A stretch of DNA of 64,000 nucleotides, from positions 33,819 to 97,818 of the forward strand of contig QFZU02000076.1 of NCBI GenBank assembly GCA_003260025.2, written 5' to 3'. The notes under the pieces were generated by a model. The model did not search any database. It was given only the letters and a program-made list of their open reading frames with translations, and was not told where the DNA came from. Position numbers and translations under genes: made by a program. Below are positions 34,233-42,485 of the stretch, one piece after another. How positions within the stretch are numbered: the first letter of the stretch is position 1; every line of letters starts with the position of its first letter. This DNA comes from Microbispora triticiradicis (lineage in GTDB: Bacteria; Actinomycetota; Actinomycetes; Streptosporangiales; Streptosporangiaceae).

Positions 34233-35029
34233 CGTTCACTCCCGAGGTCGAGCACCCCGCCGTGTGGCTGGACGTCGACGGCGCGGTGGGCGTCATCCGT
34301 CTCGACCGGCCGCCGCTCAACGTGCTCGACCGTGCGACACAGGCCGCGTTGCGCCTCGCCGCCGAGCGGGCCGCGACCGACGAGCGGGTCCGCGCGGTGG
34401 TCGTGTACGGCGGGCCCACGGTCTTCTCGGCGGGGGCCGACATCAAGGAGATGGCCGCGATGACGCACGCCGAGATGGTCGGCCACGCGGCGGTGCTCCA
34501 GGCGGCCTTCGACGCGGTCGCCGCCATCCCCAAGCCGGTGGTGGCCGCGATCAACGGGCCCGCTCTCGGCGGCGGCTGTGAGCTGGCCCTGACCGCCGAC
34601 GCGCGCATCTGCGGCAGCGAGGCGCGGCTCGGGCTCCCCGAAGTCCTGCTCGGCGTCATCCCCGGAGCGGGCGGCACCCAGCGGCTGCCCCGGCTGATCG
34701 GTCCGGCGAGGGCCAAGGAGCTGATCTTCAGCGGGCGCCAGGTGGGCGCGAAGGAGGCGCTGGAGATCGGCCTGGTGGACCAGGTCGTGCCGACCGACCA
34801 GGTACTGGACAGCGCACTGCGCTGGGCGCGGCGCTTCGAGACGGGCCCGGCGCTGGCCCTCCACGCGGCGAAGACCGCCATAGACGCGGGCCTGGCGACC
34901 GATCTGGCCGCCGGGCTCGCCATCGAACGGTCGGTGTTCGCCGGACTGTTCGGCACCCAGGACCGTACGAGCGGCATGCAGGGGTTCATCACCGAGGGCC
35001 CTGGCCGCGCACGCTTCACCGGGAGGTAG
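34223..35029 (+). CDS. Enoyl-CoA hydratase/isomerase family protein
   Basis: A 268-residue crotonase-fold protein. SAGADIKEM forms the oxyanion hole; GPALGGGCELALTADARI and LPEVLLGVIPGAGGTQRLPR carry the two glutamates of true hydratases. I chose GTG 34223 because GGAGG lies 6 bases upstream; ATG 34229 is an alternative. Beside Paa genes it may act like PaaG, isomerising a ring epoxide to an oxepin-type product, or like PaaF. This is inference from neighbours. Confidence 0.85.
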   Translation: MVMTFTPEVEHPAVWLDVDGAVGVIRLDRPPLNVLDRATQAALRLAAERAATDERVRAVVVYGGPTVFSAGADIKEMAAMTHAEMVGHAAVLQAAFDAVAAIPKPVVAAINGPALGGGCELALTADARICGSEARLGLPEVLLGVIPGAGGTQRLPRLIGPARAKELIFSGRQVGAKEALEIGLVDQVVPTDQVLDSALRWARRFETGPALALHAAKTAIDAGLATDLAAGLAIERSVFAGLFGTQDRTSGMQGFITEGPGRARFTGR

Positions 35030-35034
35030 TCACC

Positions 35035-36738
35035 ATGAATCCAGCGACCGTCGAGTTCCAACGCGCCCGCGACCACCTGCTGTCCTCCTACGGGGACCTG
35101 CCGCGCGCCCGGGCCTTCCCCAGGCCCGAGGTGGGACAGGATTTCAGCTGGGTCGCGGACTGGTTCGATGTGATCGCCCAGGGGAACGACGCCGTCGCGC
35201 TGCGCGTGGTCGACCTCGACCAGCGGGGAGAGGTCGTCGCCGACACCGCGCTGAGTTTCGCCGAGCTGGCCGAGCGCTCCCAGCGGGCCGCCCGGTGGCT
35301 GCGGGCGGCCGGCGTACGGCGGGGTGACCGCATGCTGCTGATGCTCCCCAACCGGGTGGAACTGTGGGAGTGCCTGCTGGCCGCGTTCCGTCTGGGCTGC
35401 GCCGTGATCCCCGCGTCCGTCCAGCTCACGCCCGACGACCTGGCCGACCGGCTGGAACGCGGTGGCGTGGGGCACGTCGTCGCCGAGGCCGGTCTCACCC
35501 CCAAGCTGGCACGTCTGAGCGGCGGACGCACGTGCATCGCCGTCGGCGGCCAGGTGCCGGGCTGGCTGGACTACCAGGGGGCCTATGCCGCCGAGCCGCT
35601 CCGGGAGGCGGTGCGGACCCGGCCCGAGGAGCCCTCGCTCATCTACTTCACCTCGGGTTCGACCAACCGTCCCAAGCTGGTCGGGCACACGAGCGTGAGC
35701 TATCCGATCGGCCACCTGTCGACCATGTACTGGATCGGCATCCGGCCGGGCGACGTGCACCTCAACATCTCCTCGCCCGGGTGGGGAAAGCACGCCTGGA
35801 GCAACCTGTTCGCCCCCTGGAACGCGCAGGCGACGGTCATGGTCGTCAACCAGCCGAGGTTCGCCGCGCGTCCGCTGCTCGAAATGATGTCGCGCTACGC
35901 CGTGACCACCTTCTGCGCGCCGCCCACCGTCTGGCGAAGCCTGCTCCAGGAGGACCTCACGCAGTGGCCGATCTCGCTGCGCGAGGCGGTGGCCGCCGGG
36001 GAACCGCTGAACGGGGAAATCGTGCGCCGCGTCCGCGAGGCGTGGGGGGTGACGGTACGGGACGGCTACGGACAGACCGAGACCACCGCCCAGATCGGGA
36101 CTCCGCCGGGCATGGAGAGCGTCGACGGGGCGGTGGGCTGGGCACTGCCGGGCTACGAGGTGGCGCTGCTGGACCCGAACACCGGCGTTCCCATCCCGGA
36201 CGGCCCCGGGGAGGGCGAGATCTGCCTGCCGCTGGCCAGCCGCCCGCTCGGCCTGATGAGCGGATATCTGGGCAACTCCGAGGCGACCGCATACTGCACG
36301 CGCGGCGGCTACTACCACACCGGCGACATCGCCACCCGGGACGCCGACGGCCTCTTCCGCTACACCGGGCGGGGCGACGACCTCTTCAAGGCGTCCGACT
36401 ACCGGATCTCCCCCTTCGAGCTGGAGAGCGTGCTGCTGCGGCATCCGGCCGTCGCCGACGCCGCCGTGGTGCCCTCACCCGAACCGCTGCGACTGGCCGT
36501 GCCCAAGGCGTACGTGGCGCTCGCCGCCGGCTACCGGCCGGAGGCCGAGACCGCACAGCTCATCCTCGCCCACGCCCGCGACCAGCTCGCGCCGTACAAG
36601 CGGATCCGCCGCATCGAGTTCGCCGAACTGCCCAAGACCGTCACCGGCAAGATCCAGCGCACCGAGCTGCGGCGGCGGGAGGAACAGCGGAGTTCGCGGT
36701 CGGCGCAGGAGTGGTGGGAGGAGGACTTCCAGAACTAG
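35035..36738 (+). CDS. Acyl- or aryl-CoA ligase (AMP-forming)
   Basis: A 567-residue ANL-superfamily ligase related to medium-chain and benzoate-type CoA ligases. The P-loop is YFTSGSTNRPKLVGH, the aromatic A5 motif is DGYGQTETTAQIG, A7 is YYHTGDIATRD, and the catalytic lysine motif at the C-terminus is PKTVTGKIQR. It probably activates an aromatic or short acid to the CoA thioester that the Paa epoxidase needs. Its stop TAG (36736-36738) coincides with the left end of a MITE-like element. AGGT precedes ATG 35035, 5 bases after the crotonase gene. Confidence 0.88.
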   Translation: MNPATVEFQRARDHLLSSYGDLPRARAFPRPEVGQDFSWVADWFDVIAQGNDAVALRVVDLDQRGEVVADTALSFAELAERSQRAARWLRAAGVRRGDRMLLMLPNRVELWECLLAAFRLGCAVIPASVQLTPDDLADRLERGGVGHVVAEAGLTPKLARLSGGRTCIAVGGQVPGWLDYQGAYAAEPLREAVRTRPEEPSLIYFTSGSTNRPKLVGHTSVSYPIGHLSTMYWIGIRPGDVHLNISSPGWGKHAWSNLFAPWNAQATVMVVNQPRFAARPLLEMMSRYAVTTFCAPPTVWRSLLQEDLTQWPISLREAVAAGEPLNGEIVRRVREAWGVTVRDGYGQTETTAQIGTPPGMESVDGAVGWALPGYEVALLDPNTGVPIPDGPGEGEICLPLASRPLGLMSGYLGNSEATAYCTRGGYYHTGDIATRDADGLFRYTGRGDDLFKASDYRISPFELESVLLRHPAVADAAVVPSPEPLRLAVPKAYVALAAGYRPEAETAQLILAHARDQLAPYKRIRRIEFAELPKTVTGKIQRTELRRREEQRSSRSAQEWWEEDFQN

Positions 36739-36895
36739 GTCGTGTCTGACAAATCAAGCCCTGCTACGCGTGGCCCAGGCGGCGCCTCGCTGCGTTGTCG
36801 TCGTCGCCGATAACGCTGTTATCGGCTCCTCCTCCGCCTTGCGATGCATCCACCTGGATCCCCGCTCGCGACGGGCAGCATTTGTCAGACACTCC
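36738..36895. mobile_element. MITE-like element with 13-bp terminal inverted repeats
   Basis: The 158-bp segment starts GG and ends CC. GTGTCTGACAAAT (36742-36754) is repeated inverted as ATTTGTCAGACAC (36880-36892), and the outer GG/CC ends extend the symmetry with an indel. A second inverted repeat, GCCGATAAC-GCT-GTTATCGGC (36806-36826), forms a central hairpin. It encodes no transposase. TA is found at both outer edges (CTA / TTA), which could be a target duplication. The ends resemble those of some IS5-family elements in actinomycetes, from memory. It separates the CoA-ligase gene from the transporter gene. Confidence 0.65.
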
Positions 36896-36985
36896 TTAGC
36901 CCCCCGGCGACGTGAGCGGGCTGTGCGACGGGCGCGCGTTTCCCCGCACAGCTCGCCCGAGGGCCGACTACTCCCCGGAGACGAA

Positions 36986-38329
36986 ATGAATGCCGTCATC
37001 ATAAGCAGGGGTCAACGCAGACGAGCCGTGTTGAGCAGCCTCATCGGGAACAGCATCGAATGCTATGAGTTCCTCGTCTACGGCACCTTCTCGACGCTCT
37101 ACTTCAACAAACTGTTCTTCCCTTCGTTCGACCCCGCCACCGGCACCCTGCTGTCCCTGTCGACGTTCGCGGTCGCCTTCGCGGGACGGCCGCTCGGTGC
37201 CTTCGTGTTCGGGCACTTCGGAGATCGGATCGGCCGCAAGGCGACGCTGGTCACCACGCTTGTCATGATGGGCGGCGCGACGGTCCTGATCGGCCTGCTG
37301 CCCACCTACGCCACCATCGGTGTCGCCGCCCCGATATTGCTGAGCGTCCTCCGGTTCATCCAGGGATGCTCCCTCGGCGGAGAGTCGAGCGGTGGGTTCC
37401 TGATGGCGCTGGAGAGCGCTCAGCCGAACAGGCGGGGCTTCCTCACCGCCGTCGTCGGCACCGGCAACGCCTGGGGACTGCTGCTGGCCAACGGCGCGCT
37501 CCTCCTCGTCACCGCGTTGCCGGACCGGCAGGTGCTGTCGTGGGGATGGCGACTGCCGTTCATCTTCAGCGCCGTGCTCGTGGGTGTCGCCCTCCACGTC
37601 CGGACGCGGCTCGCGGAAACCCCCGAGTTCGAGCGGTCGAAGGCCGAGGGCGCCGTCAGGAACCGGCCGGCGATCGACGTTCTGTCACGGTACGGTCTGA
37701 TCACTCTGGGCGCGTCGCTGTCGATGCTTCCCATGTTCCTGGTGTTCTACCTCGGGTCGGTGTTCTCGCTCAAATACGGCGCGGCCATCGGTGTGGGCCG
37801 GCCCGTCATGCTGGTGCTGCTCGTCGCGTCGTGCGTCTTCCTGATCGTCGCCATGCCGTTCTTCGGCTGGCTCAGTGATCTCTTCAACCGCAAGGCGGTC
37901 TTCGTCGGCGGCGTCGTCGCCATGACGGTGGCGCCGTTCGCCTGGTTCCCCTTGCTGGACACCAGGTCCTTCCCTCTGATGGCTCTCGGTTTCCTGCTGC
38001 TGTTCACCGGGTTCGCCGCGAGCTACGGCGTGCAGGGGGCGTTCTGCGCCCGGCTGTTCCCCACGGTCGTGCGGTATTCCGGCATGTCCATCAGCTACAA
38101 CGTGGGTGGGCTGCTCGGCGGCGCCGTCAGCCCGATCATCGCCGCGGCGCTGCTCGACGGGTTCCACAGCTGGACGCCGATCGCCGTCTACATGGCAGCC
38201 GCCGGCGTGATCGCTCTGGCCGCTTCGGCGTTCCTGCGGGAACGCTCCGACAGCACGGCCGTACGGCGTGCCGCCGTACCACCACCTGCGACCGCCACGT
38301 CCCCCGGCCTCACGACCGCCAGAAGCTGA
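36986..38329 (+). CDS. MFS transporter of the metabolite:H+ symporter (MHS) type
   Basis: A 447-residue, 12-helix transporter. IGNSIECYEFLVYGTFSTLY, FGHFGDRIGRKATL and RFIQGCSLGGESSGG are typical of the ProP/KgtP/ShiA subgroup, which usually imports organic acids. GGAG lies 5-6 bases before ATG 36986. Its position after the CoA-ligase suggests import of an aromatic or organic acid precursor, or export; direction is not decided by sequence. Confidence 0.85.
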   Translation: MNAVIISRGQRRRAVLSSLIGNSIECYEFLVYGTFSTLYFNKLFFPSFDPATGTLLSLSTFAVAFAGRPLGAFVFGHFGDRIGRKATLVTTLVMMGGATVLIGLLPTYATIGVAAPILLSVLRFIQGCSLGGESSGGFLMALESAQPNRRGFLTAVVGTGNAWGLLLANGALLLVTALPDRQVLSWGWRLPFIFSAVLVGVALHVRTRLAETPEFERSKAEGAVRNRPAIDVLSRYGLITLGASLSMLPMFLVFYLGSVFSLKYGAAIGVGRPVMLVLLVASCVFLIVAMPFFGWLSDLFNRKAVFVGGVVAMTVAPFAWFPLLDTRSFPLMALGFLLLFTGFAASYGVQGAFCARLFPTVVRYSGMSISYNVGGLLGGAVSPIIAAALLDGFHSWTPIAVYMAAAGVIALAASAFLRERSDSTAVRRAAVPPPATATSPGLTTARS

Positions 38330-38390
38330 TTCCACGCCTCAGGCGGAACCGGTGGAGGTCTCCGTGCAATCTCCAGTGAGGGAGTACCGC

Positions 38391-39623
38391 ATGTCGTCCT
38401 TGTCCGCTCCCAGATGTCCTGTTCTCGATCCCACCGGCGCTTCGGTGCACGCCGAGGCCGCCGCGTTACGCGCCGAAGGGCCGGCGGTGCTGGTGGAGCT
38501 TCCCGGCCCCGTCCGCGCCTGGGCGATCACCCGGCACAGCGTCATCCAGGCGCTCACGAACGACCCGCGCGTCTCGCGCGACTCCCGCCGGCACTGGCCC
38601 GGTCTGGCCGACGTGCCCGAGGGCTGGTCGCTCGCCGCGCTCACCATGCAGGAGAGCTTCTTCAACTTCTACGGAGAGGAGCACCGCAGGTCCCGGCGCC
38701 GCGTCGCCCCGTCGTTCTCGCCGCGGCAGGTCGAACGGATGCGTCCGCGGGTCCAGGCGACCGCGGACCGCCTGGTCAAGGCGCTGGCCGCCCTGCCCCC
38801 CGGGGCCACCGCCGACGTGCGCCACGCCCTGGCGCTGCCGCTGACCATCACCGTCATCTGCGACCTGTTCGGCGTCCCCGAACACATGCGCGCGGGGATC
38901 GGCAGCGGAATCGACGGGGCGCTGAACTCCTCGCTCGACGCGGAAGAGGCGGTGGCCGCCCACACCGCGCTGTACGACCGGCTCGGCGAGCTGCTGCGGT
39001 ACAAGAGGGAGCATCCAGCCGACGATCTGACCAGCGACCTGCTCCTGCCGGCCGAGCCCGGCGCGGAGCCGATGTCCGAGGCCGAGCTGCTCGGCACCCT
39101 CTTCCTCATGATCGGCGCGGGTCACGAGACCACCGTCAACCTCATCACCAGCGCCGTCCAGGCCCTGCTCACCCATCCCGAGTACCTCACCCGGATCCAC
39201 GAGGGCGCCATCGGCTGGCAGGACGTCATCGAGGAGACGCTGCGCATCGAGGGGCCGGTCATGCACATGCCCATGCGCTCCGCGCTGGAGGACATCGACC
39301 TCGGTGAGGGCGTCGTCATCCGCAAGGGCGACGCGATCACCATCGGCTTCGCCGCCGCCGGCCGCGACCCGGAGCTTCACCCGCACTGCCCGGAACGCTT
39401 CGACCCCACACGGGACGGCAAGGAACACCTCGCGTTCGGCCACGGACCCCACTTCTGCCTCGGCGCGCACCTCGCCCGCCTGGAAGCGGAGGTCGCCCTG
39501 ACCACTCTGTTCAATGAACTGCCCGATCTCACCCTCGCCCACCCCGGAGAGCAGCCCGCCCGCCTGACCTCGTTCATGATCAACGGCCCCGTGGGCCTGG
39601 AGGTCGTCCCCCACCCGGCGTGA
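38391..39623 (+). CDS. Cytochrome P450 (cluster 2, first)
   Basis: A 410-residue soluble bacterial P450. The I-helix is canonical (MIGAGHETTVNLI), ExxR is EETLR, and the heme-cysteine motif is FGHGPHFCLGAHLAR. ATG 38391 follows GAGGGAG. It is the last gene of the plus operon, 61 bases after the transporter, and would need ferredoxin partners from elsewhere. The operon ends at the hairpin at 40076-40112. Confidence 0.9.
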   Translation: MSSLSAPRCPVLDPTGASVHAEAAALRAEGPAVLVELPGPVRAWAITRHSVIQALTNDPRVSRDSRRHWPGLADVPEGWSLAALTMQESFFNFYGEEHRRSRRRVAPSFSPRQVERMRPRVQATADRLVKALAALPPGATADVRHALALPLTITVICDLFGVPEHMRAGIGSGIDGALNSSLDAEEAVAAHTALYDRLGELLRYKREHPADDLTSDLLLPAEPGAEPMSEAELLGTLFLMIGAGHETTVNLITSAVQALLTHPEYLTRIHEGAIGWQDVIEETLRIEGPVMHMPMRSALEDIDLGEGVVIRKGDAITIGFAAAGRDPELHPHCPERFDPTRDGKEHLAFGHGPHFCLGAHLARLEAEVALTTLFNELPDLTLAHPGEQPARLTSFMINGPVGLEVVPHPA

Positions 39624-39948
39624 CCGCACGGACTCCGGCCGCCGGAGGCGCACCGCGCCTCCGGCGGCACAGTCATGCCGTCGGCCGGCCGGTCCGAGGA
39701 CGTCCCCGGCCTCACCGCCGGCCCACCGCCTGGGAAGCCCGGCCTCGTGCCCGGCAGTGCGCCGAAGCCGTGGGGAAACGGGGCCGGCACAGTGGCACCC
39801 GCGCGGTGGCAGAGAAACGCGGACCCGGTCCCGGATGGGGAGACCTGTCGGCGTCGGCGCGGTCCGTGCGGAGAGCTCGGCGGCGGACCAGCGCTGGGAG
39901 GCCGGGGGGTTCCTGCCGGGGACGAGAGGCGTCAGCGGGAGCGTGGGG

Positions 39949-40075
39949 CGTCGGTGGGAACGCGAGGCTCCGGGCAGGGAGCGCGGGGTGTCGGCGGGAA
40001 CGCGAGGCTCCGGGCAGGGAGCGCCGGGTGTCGGCGGGAGCATGGGGCGGGAACGCGAGGCTTGGGCAGGAACGC
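39949..40075. repeat. Imperfect 40-bp tandem repeat
   Basis: CGCGAGGCTCCGGGCAGGGA recurs at 39961 and 40001, in a repeat of period 40 preceded by GTCGGTGGGAA / GTCGGCGGGAA; a third, diverged copy follows from about 40029. No spacers, so not a CRISPR array. Confidence 0.65.
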
Positions 40076-40112
40076 GAACGAGGCGGCGATCTGGTCGATC
40101 GCCGCCTCGTTC
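40076..40112. terminator. Strong bidirectional terminator between the two cluster 2 operons
   Basis: A perfect 16-bp stem, GAACGAGGCGGCGATC (40076-40091) with its complement at 40097-40112, and a 5-base loop TGGTC. It lies 23 bases after the minus operon's last stop codon and downstream of the plus operon. Confidence 0.85.
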
Positions 40113-40135
40113 ACCCTCGTCGCTCTGCCGATACG

Positions 40136-41452
40136 TCAGGTCCACAGCCCGCCGATCGCCATGGGCGAGCGGTGGCGCAGGGTGTTGTCCATCTGGATGT
40201 GCCGGGCGACGCGCTCGGCCTGGTTGCGTGTGGCGGCGATGAGCAGCGGCATCACCGACCCGGCCTCGGGCAGGCCCGCGTAGTACAGGCCCGGCAGGGT
40301 GCCCATTCCCCTGCGGTGCACCGGCAGGCCGTCCTGGTCGAGCGCCTCGGCGGGCAGGATTCCGTAGTCGGGCACGAAGCCCGTCGCCCAGATGATCGTC
40401 GTGATGTCGTTGGCGACCAGGTCCAGCGTGCCGCCGTAGTCCTTGATGAGCGAGGGGTCGTACTCGGGGGAGGGATCCGCCGCGGGAACGACCAGCCCGC
40501 GCTGCTCTATCGCCGCGTCGATGGCCTTCAGCAGCTCGCTCTCCTTGTGGGCGGCCGCCTGCGCCACGGCGCGGACGTTGTCCTCCAGCACCAGCACACC
40601 GCCCTGCGCGCCTCGGACGGAGCCGACGAGCGTGACGCCCTTCGCCGCCAGGATCGGCAGGCTCAGGTCCTGGCCGCCGTCCTTCCCGCTGAGCACCGAC
40701 ACCCCGGGCAACACGGGGGAGTCACCGCGTCCCCCCGGCTGTCCACCCGACGCGGTCTCGAGGTTGCCCTCCGGCAGCAGCAGCTGCAGCCAGTCGAGGA
40801 TCTGCGCGCCACGGTAACGCCGGGGCGCGGTCTTGTGCCCTCCGACCGCGAGGTACACGTCCCGGCCGGCGTCGCGGAGGTCGTCCGCGATCTGCTGGCC
40901 GCTGTTCCCCGCGCCCACGATGAGAACCGCGCCGCTCGGCAGGGACTCCGGGTTGCGGTAGTAACGCGCGTGCAGTTGGGTGACCGAGAGGTCCACGCCC
41001 GCGGCCACCTCCGGCACACGTGGCGAGGAGTACCCGCCGAGCGCCGCGACGACGTTGCGGGCTTCGACGACGTCGCCGTCGTCCAGGCGGACACGGAAGC
41101 GCGCGCCCTCGTGGAGCGCCTCGTCGATCGGGAACTCGACCATCCGGACACTGGTGTGCTCGCGGACCTGAATGCCCATCGCGGCCACGTAGCTCCGGAG
41201 ACGTCCGGCCACCTCCCGGGCCGGCATGTACCCTTCGGGATCGTCCCCGTCGTACGGCCAGTCGGGAAAGGCGACCGTCCTGTTCGGCGTGTTGACGCGC
41301 AGGCTGTCCCAGCGCTCGTTGGCCCACGCCTGGCCGATCTCGCCGCGCTCGATCACCAACGCCTGGTAGCCCAGCCGGGAGAGCGCGCCCGCGACCGAGC
41401 ATCCCTGCTGACCGCCGCCTATCACTACTGTCTCGGCGAACTCCGTTCCCAT
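40136..41452 (-). CDS. FAD/NADPH-dependent monooxygenase, FMO/YUCCA-like
   Basis: A 438-residue two-dinucleotide-fold flavoprotein. VVIGGGQQGCSVAGAL binds FAD; LIVGAGNSGQQIADDL binds NADPH; the C-terminal WATGFVPDYGIL is the FMO-type ATGF motif. Such enzymes oxygenate heteroatoms or do Baeyer-Villiger reactions. The start at 41452 (MGTEFAETVV) is preceded by GAGGA. It is the last gene of the long minus operon. N-oxidation of an aminobenzoate-derived intermediate is one possible role. Confidence 0.82.
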   Translation of the reverse strand: MGTEFAETVVIGGGQQGCSVAGALSRLGYQALVIERGEIGQAWANERWDSLRVNTPNRTVAFPDWPYDGDDPEGYMPAREVAGRLRSYVAAMGIQVREHTSVRMVEFPIDEALHEGARFRVRLDDGDVVEARNVVAALGGYSSPRVPEVAAGVDLSVTQLHARYYRNPESLPSGAVLIVGAGNSGQQIADDLRDAGRDVYLAVGGHKTAPRRYRGAQILDWLQLLLPEGNLETASGGQPGGRGDSPVLPGVSVLSGKDGGQDLSLPILAAKGVTLVGSVRGAQGGVLVLEDNVRAVAQAAAHKESELLKAIDAAIEQRGLVVPAADPSPEYDPSLIKDYGGTLDLVANDITTIIWATGFVPDYGILPAEALDQDGLPVHRRGMGTLPGLYYAGLPEAGSVMPLLIAATRNQAERVARHIQMDNTLRHRSPMAIGGLWT

Positions 41453-41477
41453 CCGTCCATTCCTCTCCGCAGCGAAA

Positions 41478-42479
41478 TCAGAACTTGGTCCCGGGCAGCA
41501 CGACGACCTTCCCGGTCGCCTGGTCGTTCTCCATGTGCCGGTGCGCCTCGACGATGTCGTCGAGGGCGAAGACCCGGTCGACGTTGGGCCGGTAGACGCC
41601 GGCCTCGACCTCGCCGACGACCCGTTGCAACACCGGCGCACCGGCGGCGCCCTTGAGGCTGTCGCTGTGGAAGGCCGTGAGTCTGGTACCCGGCGGGATC
41701 ATCGCGATCGGTTCGAACTCCCGGATCAGCCAGCCGCTGAGCGAGCCGGCCACGCACACCGTCCCGCCGCGGCGCACCAGTTTCAGTGAGTCCGGCACCG
41801 TGGCCGTTCCGATCAGGTCCAGGACGTAGTCCGGGCCCTCGGGCCAGACCCTGTGCACGACGTCCGCCAGTGATCCTCCGTCGTCCAGGAGCACGTGGTC
41901 GACGCCGACCGCTCTCAAGGCGTCCATCTTCTCCGTACGCCGGGTCGTGGCCGCGGTGCGGAGACCGTGGGCGGAGGCGATCGAGGCCGCCGCCATGCCG
42001 ACCGACGAGGTCCCGCCGCGGATCAGCAGGCGGCCGGGCGCGCCGGGCACGACGCCCAGCGCGTCCAGCGAGCCCTGCGCGGTCAGGTACGTCTCCGGCA
42101 GCGCGGCCAGCACGTCCCAGGGCAACGTGGTGGAGATCGGCATGAGCAGCGAGTTCGGCAGCAGCGCGTACTCCGCGTATCCGCCGTCGAACTCACGGCC
42201 CATCTCGCCCATCACAGCCGCGACGGTCTGGCCGACCGGCAGCGCGGCGTCGGTCGAGTCCACCACCGTTCCCACGCACTCGATCCCGAGCACCCGCGGG
42301 AACTTCACGTTCGGCGAATGCCCCTGACGGGTCCTCAGCTCGGATCGGTTGAGACCCGCGCCCTCCACCCGGACCAGGCTCCAGCCGTCGCGGACCGGAG
42401 GCATCGGCAGTTCGCGGATCTCGAGTACCTCCGGGCCGCCCGCCCGGACACAGACCGCTGCGCGCATCGTCGTGCTCAT
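41478..42479 (-). CDS. Quinone-reductase-like medium-chain oxidoreductase
   Basis: A 333-residue MDR-superfamily enzyme. The N-terminal GroES-like domain has GLNRSELRTRQG and the NADPH loop is LLIRGGTSSVGMAAAS. No structural zinc cysteine cluster is seen, which is typical of quinone oxidoreductases. It lies 6 bases from the aldehyde dehydrogenase and 25 from the FMO gene in the minus operon. Its substrate may be an enone or quinone intermediate. Confidence 0.85.
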   Translation of the reverse strand: MSTTMRAAVCVRAGGPEVLEIRELPMPPVRDGWSLVRVEGAGLNRSELRTRQGHSPNVKFPRVLGIECVGTVVDSTDAALPVGQTVAAVMGEMGREFDGGYAEYALLPNSLLMPISTTLPWDVLAALPETYLTAQGSLDALGVVPGAPGRLLIRGGTSSVGMAAASIASAHGLRTAATTRRTEKMDALRAVGVDHVLLDDGGSLADVVHRVWPEGPDYVLDLIGTATVPDSLKLVRRGGTVCVAGSLSGWLIREFEPIAMIPPGTRLTAFHSDSLKGAAGAPVLQRVVGEVEAGVYRPNVDRVFALDDIVEAHRHMENDQATGKVVVLPGTKF

Positions 42480-42485
42480 TTCGGT

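Larger units (their letters stand above)
39624..40135. other. Convergent intergenic region with tandem repeats
   Basis: 512 bases between the two convergent operons with no supported gene. From about 39949 to 40075 it holds an imperfect tandem repeat with 40-base period (GGAACGCGAGGCTCCGGGCA at 39957 and 39997, with a degenerate third copy). It ends in a strong terminator hairpin. Confidence 0.6.

Noticed and set aside
36738..36895. Complete insertion sequence
   Set aside because: Only 158 bp long, with no transposase or remnant of one; called MITE-like.
36770..36985. Upstream extension of the MHS transporter to an in-frame start inside the MITE
   Set aside because: ATG 36986 has a good ribosome-binding site and begins the conserved N-terminus; the extension reads repeat DNA.
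39949..40075. Possible CRISPR array
   Set aside because: The repeats are contiguous with a 40-base period, have no distinct spacers, and no cas genes are near.
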